Assembly: GCA_964017195.1 (NCBI GenBank)
Contig: OZ024895.1
Coordinates: forward strand, 20,547,034 to 20,611,033
Length of the DNA stretch: 64,000 nt
Source: Siderastrea radians
Lineage: Eukaryota > Cnidaria > Anthozoa > Scleractinia > Rhizangiidae
Direction of reading: 5' to 3'
Below, in pieces: positions 47,065 to 58,663 of the stretch. Positions within the stretch are counted from its first letter, which is position 1. The number at the start of each line of letters is the position of its first letter. A model generated the notes under the pieces. It did not search any database and was not told the DNA's origin. It was given only the letters and a program-made list of their open reading frames with translations. The translations under genes and the position numbers were made by a program.

Positions 47065-50000
47065 TATTATTATTATTATTATTAACCTTGAGCGACTGCA
47101 AGTTCTATAAGAGTAGATGAAGGTACCTGCCTTCTAATGTGAGTGCAGTGACGAAATCATCACCGTCGTGGTCATCGTCATTTCTTTTTACCTCCAGGGG
47201 AAATAATAATTTACAATTTAGCGTTGGTTCGATTATTTAATTGTCCTTTAATGCTGTAGTCCAGTTTCGAGTCTAATGAAGTTGCATTTTTACCCGGTTA
47301 GTGTCAGTCTGAAGTAAAATATACACAAACACCAGCAGGAAAGTGCTGAATGATAAAATAAAACAATATGCAATGTCTTACTGGTACTTGGGAATATTTC
47401 ACTTAAGATTGAGACTGGCTCTGTAAAATCGCGTCTTTTATCTTTTTATCCAGCGGACTTGGTCAGAACTCGAAACTGTTATTTCTCCTCACTATTTTCA
47501 GATGTGTTTGGACCCAATACAATCTGCCCTGATATGTTTCATGACTGTCCAGAAGGAGACCATTGTTGCTGGGTACCGAGCGTTCATTCGTGGTCAAGTT
47601 GCTGTAAACGCTTCACCGAGAAATGCTGTGGAAGCGGAAGGCATTGTTGCCCACGAAGAACGAAGTAATTTGTTGTTGTTGTTCTTGCTGTTTATGTTGT
47701 TGGTATTGCTATAAATTAATTGTTTTTGTTTTTGCCAAACGTTAATGCTATGGTTGTCGTTGTTAACGTTACAGCTATCGTTATTGATGTTTTGTTTCAT
47801 CGATGTTGTTTTTATTATTTTATTGTTGCTGATGTTAATGCTGTTTTCGGTGCTGTTCCGTTTTCGCTGTTTCTGTTTTTGTTGTTACTGAAGTTGCTGT
47901 TGATTTTTTGGTATTGTTCTTCTCGCTCTTCTCTCAAGTCGAGCACCAGACTATGGCATGTAAAGTGGAGATTCAAGTATCAATAATACTTTCACTTTTG
48001 TTGAAAACTATGTTTTACCAACCTTTTAAACGTTTATCTTTATTATGTCCACATTTCATGCAGTTCACGTGACTACGTGACTTGCTGTGCGATGACCCAT
48101 AAATCTGTTGAATTTCATCACGATTATTTCGACCCAGGACGGAGGACGTACGTAGGCGTAGGCAGCCTCGTCCCCAGGCCTTAATGCGCTATCGAGTGAC
48201 TGAAGGAGGCTTGGAACGAACGCGATAGCGCGAGGCGTTCTAGGCGAATATACCGCCGAGCTCGTCGGGTGAAGTCACATATTGATATTTCGCCGAGGAC
48301 GACTGGGAACGAGGCTGAGCCGTAAGGTTTTCCTCCGCGATAGCTTTCGATTTTTTTCTCCAAGATTTTTGTCCGCAATCGGCGTTTTCAGTATCTGTTC
48401 TCAAATCCCTTATCGTCCTTACCAAGATCTTGGGAAAAGTTGTAGAGAATCCTTAGCTGAAGTTACCGTACTAAGTACAATGTCTTAGTAACGTCTTAGG
48501 TTAATCCATGTTTGATTTTAAAAAAAACTGGTTAAAAATGCTTGTTTTTCACCTTTCATCGGTAAAAAAACTGTCTACATAATCATATTCTACAAATCTA
48601 AAATGAAAAAAAATTCAATTTGTGCTCTTTTTCGATGAATTTTATTTAGTTTGGGCAAAAATCCAAGGTGGCGATTACTTTGGCCGCCTTTCGTCATTAT
48701 CATATACATTCCCCAAAATCGATGACAGCAGGAATTTTGGCTCTACAGACAACGTTTTTCGTCGATAGTTTTTGCCCGCCTTGTTGGCATATTGCTTAAA
48801 TAAACAAGTTTTCAAATTATGATTTTAACTGATGCAACTCGAAAAATAATGGCTTTCTTGAAAAGGTACTGTTCCGCGAGCTTTATTGTTTTGTTCCTCT
48901 TATCGCTTTAGGAATAAACTCTGAATACACCTAAAGGAACTTTTATTTAGGCCGAAATCAAAAATAAGAACAACCATGTCTGAATTCGGAACAAAGGGTT
49001 CCTTTTGACATAAATGTGAACACGAAGTTCCTTTTTTATTTAGAATAAAGGGAACTCTTTGTTCCGTTTTGTTCTTTTTAGGAACAAATGGTCCTTTTTA
49101 AATGGTTCCGATTTTATCGAGTGTTCTCCTTCAAACAATTTGTTCCTTTTAACCAGTACATTAAGTTCCGGAGTTCAATAATGAGGAACGATTGTTCCGC
49201 TTCAGTATTTTCTTATGAACAATTAGGAACGTGCTGTTCCTAATCGTGGCTTGTCGTTCCCAAATGTATTAAGTGGTTCCTTTCCAAAGCAATTTTTTTC
49301 GTAAGGAAGTTGTTCCTTTTCCTGCTAAATGGGAACAATTGTTCCGTTTTCAGACTGGAGCTAATAAGAACCGCTTAAAGTTAAATAGGAACTAGAATTC
49401 CCTTTTCACTTGGTTCACTAAATGGGAACGATGGTTCCTATTTAGGTTTCGTCAACAGGAACGCAAGTTCTGATTTTAGTTAGTCAGTCTAACATGCTCA
49501 AGGGCAAATTTAATTTTTAGCCTTGGCTTGCCTGATACATGTTTAATCACGTTAGGGCAGGTTTTGAACAAGATGAGACTTGTCCCTTTGTTCCTTTGTC
49601 TGCTCCTTTGCTTGGTTTTATTGTGTAGAAAACGGGCCAGACATCGAGTGGATACCAAGTCAGCTATTTGGTATAAATACAGTAGTCTCGTGAGAAACTT
49701 CACAATATCAGATCTTAAAAGATGAGTAAAAGAGGAGTGGAAATCGACTGGTCAAAACTACCAAACGCGTCGCCTAAACCCAAAAGGCTTCACTTAGAAG
49801 AAGACGACTCTGATGGTCTTTTTCACTGCCCAGTGCAAGGCTGTAAGCATGATGGATTTACCACACAAAGAGGCTGCAGAAAACACGCCAAGAACAAACA
49901 CCGTTGGTACTTTTATTTCGACAAAAAGCCAAACATTACTCAGATCGAAGCATGCCAAGAACAAAGCAACAAAAATGACGCCAATGATGACAAGACTTCA

Positions 50001-53000
50001 CTTAAAATCAGACGAGCTCTCTCTTTTGACAAGTCAAGCAAAATTGCTCAAGATTTTTTGTCCTGGCTTACCGGCAGTGGTGGTGGTTGTAAAAGCGATC
50101 GGCAAGCACACCAAATTGTCAGCAGGTGTTTGAAATTTCTTAAATTCTGTTGCGAAGACGACGAGGATCTCACATTTGAAATCGTTGACTTTAGTCTATG
50201 TTCGCCTAATCTCCTTTTCAAAATTGTTGACGTGATGCAAGATGAGTGGAATCTCGGGCATGCAGGGCACATAGGCTACTTGGACGCCATTGCAGAATTG
50301 GGGGATTTCAGAAAAGTTAATGGAGCTTCGGAATCGGTATTAAGAGGGTTATCTTGTACAGAACTGTACTTGAAAAAAGTGCGCAAAACCGTCTCCAAGA
50401 TGATGCGATTACAATGGACGAGCGAACTCGATATCGACGCCTTAGAAGCCAAGGGACACTGGGCCACCCTCGAAGAGCTCTTGGAAGTCGTGGGGCGATA
50501 CTTGCCGCGCTACGAAAGCGTGCTGAAGTCATGCAAGGATAATCCAGGTTCGATATCCCCACTTGACTAATCTTTTGCTACCAAATTCTCGCCGTATATT
50601 TGTTCATCAAGGTTAAAGGCTCGCGCCCGATGACATATTAGTATTTAACTGTTGAAATGGTGAACAAAGCTAAAACTAACAGTGGATTTATTGATCAGAA
50701 AATGTTCAAAACAGCAGGAAAATATGGCTTTGATTCTCTTTACCTGACCGAGACTAGCATACAAGTGTTAGATGGCTACATCGAGCACATTCGCCCTCCG
50801 CTCAAGCCGAACTGTGATTATGTTTTAGTGACGAGAAATGGAGGACAACACAACAAGCTAGGAGAACTAATGAGTAAACTGGTCTTCGATGCAACAGGCA
50901 AGTACGTTCATCCGACTCGCTATCGACAAATAGTCGAGACGGCAAGTACTAGACATCTTAGCAGCAGTGCTCAAAGCACAGTTTCCGAAGACCAGAAACA
51001 CAGCTCTGTCGTGGCAAAGGTTCACTATCAAAAACAACGATCGCGCGAGGTCGCTAGTAAAGCGCACAAATGTTTGAAAAAACTACACGGCGACAAGGGA
51101 ACAGAGCTAGAAATGGAAGTGCGCTCGAGACTTTCAGACAAGTCAACTTCTTCACAAGAGCACAGTGCTGACAAAAGCGATAGTTCTCTAACCGACGAAG
51201 ACGAAACGATCACTAAAACAGACAAACAGACAAACAAGAAATTGGCGCGAGAAGAAAAAATGTGATGTTCACTCCAGAGGAAGACAAATATCTGCAAGCT
51301 GGACTTAAGCGATACGGCTTCGGTCAGTGGAAAGCGATTCTCAGAGACCCCGATTTTCATTTTTACGAGGGAAGAACACCTAACTCTCTCCTGAGCAGGG
51401 CAGCAAGAAAATTTGGATCCTATTCTAAACGATAGAGCATTATCCCAAGTTAGCAGTGATTGGTTATGGCCTGCCAATCACATACCGTTTTCGCTTCCAA
51501 GAGCATGCTTGGAAATGTTTCTTAGCTACAAATTCTGACGACATAGAGCATTTTGCCTCTTTCTCTGCTGCGCCGAATGAGTAAGATGAACAGGATTGCA
51601 GAAAAACATCCCGCCCTGTCTTTGAGCGATCTAAAATTTGCTGGGGAATATTTGGAAGAAATTTGTGCCTGTGACTACCCGAAAGAAACGGCTTTGTTGG
51701 CGGAAAGTCTACTTTGGCGACACTTGAACAAAACTTCAAACAGGAAAAGGTCTACATTTAGAGAGCTGATCCTGGCCTGTCTTTTTATCGCCATAAAACT
51801 GGAGGATCGCGATATTGCGAGAAATAGCCTATTTCTAGACACGATCTCGTCGCCAGTTCAACGATCGGACATTCTTCGAGAAGAACTTGATGTGCTACAA
51901 TCGGTGAACTGGAGGCCCTTGGAACATTGCCACATGATCGCGAAAGATTGTCCTTAGCAATTCAATTCTACCGATGTGAACACTGAGAATGATAAGACCA
52001 TAAGTTTGCTGCACACTTGACGTTTATTAATTACCGTAGAACGTAACATAGGTATACATATTTCAATAGAAAATGTAACGGTCCTACCCATGAAATAGCC
52101 TTGTTGTCTTCTTTACAATTCAATTGACTTACATAAATGCCTGTTTCTACTCGTTTTTATTGAAATCTGATCTAGAACAATACAAATGGGCTGGATTCAC
52201 AGCTGTGAGCTAAAGAACTTCGTAATCTTTATCTGACGATTCGGCTGCTGGGAGAGAGTATTCTTGCGCTTTTTTCCTCTACCCTTGTGAACCAGGAATG
52301 GACGCTGTTCGGGCTCGTCCTGCATGCGTTGTGAAGAGGGTACTTGCGTGAAAACTATCTGCCGTTCATCTTCCTCTTCTCGGCCACTCTCCCTAACACA
52401 GCAGCTTTCGGGAGTGCTCTCGACGGTCGCGCCCTCATTCGTGTCGTTACTGCCACTAGCTGGGACGTTTGCGTTTTCGGCAGGCCAGTCCTTCATTGGT
52501 AGGGCCTCGTTTGTATGTTTCGCGCCTCTGCGGGACTGACAAGTCCCAATTTCACACAGGCCAGTCGTCTTGCTTTCACAGCAAAGTTGCACAGGGTGCC
52601 AGAATCCTCGTGCAGTGTTTTTAATGCTTCCTGCAGCACCTCGATGCGGTACTTTACTGCCATTTGGTCAATCCGAGGATCTTGCCCTTCCACGAACACC
52701 TTTTGCAGCTCATGCATCTCTTTCTCTCGTTCCAATATACGCTCGTCTTCAAACATCCTTCTTACAGCCAACCTTTGCTCTCTCTCTTTTCTCTCTTCCT
52801 CTTCTCTGCGACGAGTCGACAAAGCTTCTCGCTGTCTTTCGACGAGGTCCTCCGGGAGGGTCCAAGGATTGACCATGATACGTGCCCGATCGTCTTCTGA
52901 GAGCTCACCAACTACCCTTTCTAAACTGCAAATTACGAGAAAAAAAAAGATACATTTCAGGTGACGCTATGGCAAGGCGTTTTTACACACTGTATGTATT

Positions 53001-56000
53001 GTATATTGTGAGCGCTGTTCCAGTCTTTTCTTAGAGATTGCATCGTCCCATGTTTTATATAATCATGGCAACGTTTTTCCGGTGCTTTTGTAATGGGTAG
53101 ATTGTGCTAATGTGCCTTACTAAATGTGTTTAACGAAAAATACCTTTCAATCGCCTTTTCCGCAGAATCTTTCAGCCACATCTCTCTTGCGCTATCCCTT
53201 GTTTGGAGGAGTGCCGTCAGCTGACGTGATTCTAGGCTGCCTTCACGAGTGTGCTCAAGGTGTTGCTCCAACGATTCCATGTCACATGAAACATACTGCG
53301 ATGCCTGTCGCAGTGGACTAGCAGGAGTTTCGTCAACCAGATCTTCGCTCAAGTTAAATTGAAAAAGTTCTTTGATCTCGTCATCGTTAAGCTCTCCAGC
53401 TAAGGTCGTTGATGTCTTGCCACCCGTTGAATTTGGTTGACTGGCCATTTGAATTGTCGCCCAGTGGATACAATCCATGGGATGCTTTTCTAACCACCCA
53501 ATTGCTGCTGGGTTCACGCTTGGTAACGTTTTGAAGATGTACTTATTGAGTCTGGAATCCATGGCAGCCTGGTGATCTTTTCCAAAGTCCATTGGCGTCT
53601 GGCATGTAATCAGCATTGGAATTCTGTTCATAAACCCCTTTGGCGACTTGTACTTGCAATCGTTTGCCGTCCACCCTCCTTGAGTTGCCACCTGTAATGT
53701 AACAAAACCAGAGAACAAAACTAGTTTTCCATTAGCTGAATGACCGTATTGAGCGTTGAAATCTTAAACTGTGTTGTGCTTGTCAAAAAATTGTCTCTTA
53801 ATACCTCTTATTTACAGTCGATCTGAAATATCTAATGTTAAGTGTAAATATTTTTGGCATGTACGTGCGCATTTCTGAACGTAATCTGTTAAGTTACCAG
53901 AGAAAGGATCTTACCTTCCAGTCGTCGACGTCCATGAGATCAGCTGTTGCTTCGTCGAGGAACATTACTTCGCAATCTTTCTTCATCATTGATTTGTTAA
54001 AGTGTCGCTGTTTGGTTATCTTGCCAATGCGGTGTGTAGGGACAATTCCTCTTATTGGCGCGAAAAGGCTTGTTTTGCCGCTATCGGCGCTTCCAATGAG
54101 ACAAGGAACCTATAAGGGAATAGCATTGCCATATATGACTTTTGCGGTTCTTATTACTAAGGTTTTCATTTTTACTTAGCTAACGACAAAACGCGTAAGC
54201 AATTTATCTTATGATGGGGTGAGATCTAAACCGCTGTAAATACTCACAGCATGAAAATGGAGTTTTACGGAATAATAAAAGTTGCTTAAATCTCCTTAAA
54301 GTTGGTTATCCACATTTAAGCTATGAATTAAATGTTCTTAAAGGCCGTTAAACCTGAAGTTGGCATTTAAGAAACTTTACACGTTACACCACAGTAAGTT
54401 CTGTTTTCATGCTTTGAATACACATGTATACTATACCTTTTGCTTGGGCGTTTTCTGGTTAAATCTGAGGAGGTTGATAAAGCCGTGGCAGAAAAGCTGT
54501 ATTTCGTGCTTGTCTAGGCTGTTCTGTAGAATTTGTTTAAAGTAGCGCGGATTTGGTCCGTTGAAATGGTCGTACTCCACAAAGGCTCTAGGAGAGACTT
54601 TCCCAAATTCACTCTGTTCAATGGCATCTTGAATGGATGTTTTTGAATTAATCGAAAAACACCAACCATCTTTTACTTCGATTAAGTCGAAATTTACGAC
54701 AAGCTGTCTAATCGTTTGGCTCTCGGGTCTTGATAGCCGTTCTCTCACTTGATCCCCGTGCTTGATAAGGTCTTCCCGAAAATTTTCATTGCCCTCAAGC
54801 GCCCTTAACCAATCCACCACACTACATTTATATCTGTAGGTGTATTGTGATTCTTTTACTTTCTTGTACATTGAGCCTCGATACAGCTTGTAGCCCAGAC
54901 TTTCCATAGCCCTCTCTAGTTTTCCAAATAGCACAACTTTTGGATCACTTGTGATGCACTTGTGTGGTGTGTTGGTTGTCAGCATTTCGTTTGAATCGGC
55001 GTCAAAAATGTCCACGCGAAGACCGGCCTTTTTCATTGCCTCCAACGCATTGGTGATCTGGTTCTTCTTTTTTGATGATGCGTTCATGTGACAAAATACC
55101 ACTTTTTCCGTTGAGCGGTTTGTCGACGATGAAAGCAGATCTTGACAGGACAGTTGGTCTGCAAAATCTCTCATGGTTGCTTGAAAAGAAGTTTCAACCA
55201 GCTCAATCACATAAGATGAGCTGTGATCCTTTAAGACGGGAAATAAAGAGTTGATGGATTTCTCCACCGTCTTTTGAATCTGGACATTAATTTCCAGCTC
55301 ACAGGAAAGGAGCACTTTTTTGATTGGAAGCAATGAAACAGGAGCTCCTGTAGAACTTGTGAACGCCATCCAAAACGAAAACGAGGGAAACCGTTTCTTC
55401 TCGGCTGCCATTGCAAAGCTTCTCTCAGTTGCCTGAGATATTTGCGAGCTTTCTGAAACTCCGCTGTCTTCATTTTCATCACCATCTTCATCGTCGTTAC
55501 ACTCTTCAGAATTGCTCTTCTCTTTATCTTTTTTGGGGGGTTCTTTAACTCCTATTGCCGAAAAAAAGAATTCTAAGCCTTCGAGGGTCAACAAGGACCG
55601 ATTACATTCTTCTCTCTTCTTGCAAACTAGCTTCCACGCCTCTGTCAGATCTTTTCTTTGGACTCTCCATACACATGTTGCAGTCACGACGGATAAACGA
55701 CTTCGTATTATGGGGGACAGGAAACACGATGCAGCGTCTTTGATTGCTTTGCTGTTAAGCTGTCGAGCAGGATTTCTTGCTGATCTATACATCTCCCTGT
55801 CTTGCACGTAACTGAGGCAGAGACACGATTTCGTTTTTCTTTTATAGTTATCCGGGCACATTCCTCATACATATCGGCGCACCCACGCACGCACGCACGC
55901 ACGGAATTGTGCAATTAACTTGCTGATTACACAATTGTGTTACCTTTTTATCGAATTCCAACCTTGTGAAAGAAATAGTTGTACAATTAACTTGCTGATT

Positions 56001-57910
56001 AAACAATTGTGTTACCTAACCATCGAATTCCAACCTTGTGGCAGAAATAGTTGTTTCATTAGCTAAGGCTAGGAGAGACGTGGTTCTCAAAGTTGAAGAA
56101 TTCTATTGTCCAGAACACTACAAATAAAATGTCATTTGCACGATCTCGTTCAAGAAGAATGCACTCTCATCAATACAAATTCAAGCAATAAGAACATTGT
56201 TTCCATAACAATCCTCTAGCTTGATGATGGCATTGTCTTATTGAAAATTCGCTGTAATTAAAAATGTGTCGATCCGTTCTCTCTGGAGTCGAAAGTTGAC
56301 AATAAAGCTTTGTTGGGTTTATTACGTAAAGAATAATGGGGAATCCGTCAGTCCGCCGATTCGTCATGTCAAAGAATTTATTTTATTCCGTCACTCTGAA
56401 ATATAAAATGCTTATTCCTTGTCGATTTAACTGTATCTATTCAAGACTGGAAGTACTGTCTCCGTGGATCCGCTTATCCGTCCATGTAATAAACTTTTAT
56501 CGGGGCTAGGTTGGTAATCAGATTTTTTTTTCAGATGGACGGAACCACGGATTCACGGATTTCTCCCCTTAAAGCTCTATAATGTTGAATCCGTAGATCC
56601 GTCATTTTGAAGTAAAAAATGCATATTCCTTGTCAATTTAAAATGTATCTATTCAAGACTGGAAGTACTGTCTCCGTGGATCCGCTTATCCGTCCATGTA
56701 ATAAACTTTTATCAAAGCTATGTTGGAAATAAGATTTTTTATACTTTTTTTTTCAGATGAACGGAAGGGCGGATTCACAGATTTGTTCCCTTAAAGCTCT
56801 ATAATGTTGAATCCTTCACACTGACTTTGGCAATCAGAATTTTTTCTAAGATGGACGGAAAGACGGATTTACGGATTTTATTTTAATAAGCTAAATATTT
56901 AAATAAATAAATAAATAAATATATATATATATATTTATATATATATAAGTAATATGTTAATACTATTAATATATTAATAATACTAATATATTAATAATAT
57001 TAACATATTATATATATATATATATTTATTTACTTATTTATAAGCTAAATATTTATATAAATAAATATATATATCCACGGATCCACGGAGACAGTACTTC
57101 CAGTCTTGAATAGATACATTTTAAATTGACAAGGAATATGCATTTTTTATTTCAAAATGACGGATCTACGGATTCAACATTATAGAGCTTTAAGGGGAGA
57201 AATCCGTGAATCCGTGGTTCCGTCCATCTGAAAAAAAATCTGATTACCAACCTAGCCCCGATAAAAGTTTATTACATGGACGGATAAGCGGATCCACGGA
57301 GACAGTACTTCCAGTCTTGAATAGATACAGTTAAATCGACAAGGAATAAGCATTTTATATTTCAGAGTGATGAAATAACAAAGCTGAAGTATATGATTGC
57401 CAGCCTCATTTCGGTAAAAATAAAGGTGTAGATGGACAAATAGAGGGATCCACGGAGACAGAACTTCCAGTCTTGAATGGGTACACTTCAAATAGACAAG
57501 AGACAAGCCTTCAATATTTCAGAGAACATTTCAAACTCTATCGCAAGTAATCGTATATTATACCCACGCGTTCCAGTTCTTCGCTTCGCAGTTGTCTTTA
57601 ATAGAGGGAAATTTTTCTAGCTACGAAAACGTGAACATATGTTCACTTTGAAAGCGTTCGTCTTTCTTGTGACCCGTCTTGACATTTAGAGGAACATTTG
57701 AGCCCCTTTATTGCGTTCCCTTACCTCAGATGACAAACTGCCACTTTATACTTTGAAAAAGGGGAAGCTAGTTCGCTTTTACTCAGAAACCGTCATCCGC
57801 CTTATTAGAAAAAAGCATTTAAACCAGAATCTTATGGCTTATTGCAGTAATGAAGTTCAAGGTTTGTAAGGGAACAAAATTTTTGGAAAACGATCATCAT
57901 CATCATCTTC

Positions 57911-57963
<53 letters not shown>

Positions 57964-57966
57964 TAC

Positions 57967-58006
<40 letters not shown>

Positions 58007-58611
58007 GTCCACGACATTCAAAGCGCAAAAAATTGGCGTCAGGCGCTGGTATGGTTATACTGCTCACTATCAAGTCTGGCGACCGCAGACAGAGAGCACT
58101 CTCCTCAATATATGAGTTGTCCCAGGAAATGCTGACCTCTGCAAGGTGTTGATATTAACTTTGATTCCAAGTTGTGTCACATACTTCTTCAGACTCTTCG
58201 GGATACCGCCTAGAACACCGATAACCACCAGGACCACTTTGGTTTTCAACTTCCTTGTTGTTGTTGTTGTTGTTGTTGTTCTTCTTCTTCTTCTTCTTCT
58301 TCTTCTTCTTCTTCTTCTTCTTCTTCTTCTTGTTATTGTTGTTGTTGTTGTTGTTGTTCTTCTTCTTCTTCTTCTTCTTCTTCTTCTTCGTCTTCTTCTT
58401 CTTTCTCTTTCTCTTCCTCTTTCTCTTCTTCTTCTTCTTCTTCTTCGTCTTCTTCTTCTTCTTTCTCTTTCTCTTCCTCTTTCTCTTCCTCTTCTTCTTC
58501 TTCTTCTTCTTCTTCTTGTTATTGTTGCTGTTGTTGTTCTTCTTCTTACTATTATTATTATTCTGATTATTATGATTATTATGATTATTATGATTATTAT
58601 GATTGTTATTA

Positions 58612-58663
<52 letters not shown>

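Larger units (their letters stand above)
48800..56060. mobile_element. Composite recombinase-helicase-cyclin element (approximate limits)
   Basis: The plus-strand recombinase, Myb and cyclin frames converge with the minus-strand SF3 helicase. The left flank is the GGAAC/GTTCC array; the right flank is a 72-76 bp tandem repeat. No terminal repeats or target duplication could be recognised, as expected of tyrosine-recombinase elements, so the limits are estimates. It sits within granulin intron 2. Confidence 0.6.

Noticed and set aside
50571..50656. Intron between the two recombinase segments
   Set aside because: The gap translates into expected recombinase sequence (KGSRPM) apart from stops and a shift, so it is damaged coding sequence.
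51240..51270. Programmed -1 frameshift joining recombinase and Myb domain
   Set aside because: The run GAA GAA AAA ATG does not fit the X XXY YYZ slippery pattern, and the gene already has other lesions. Decay is simpler.
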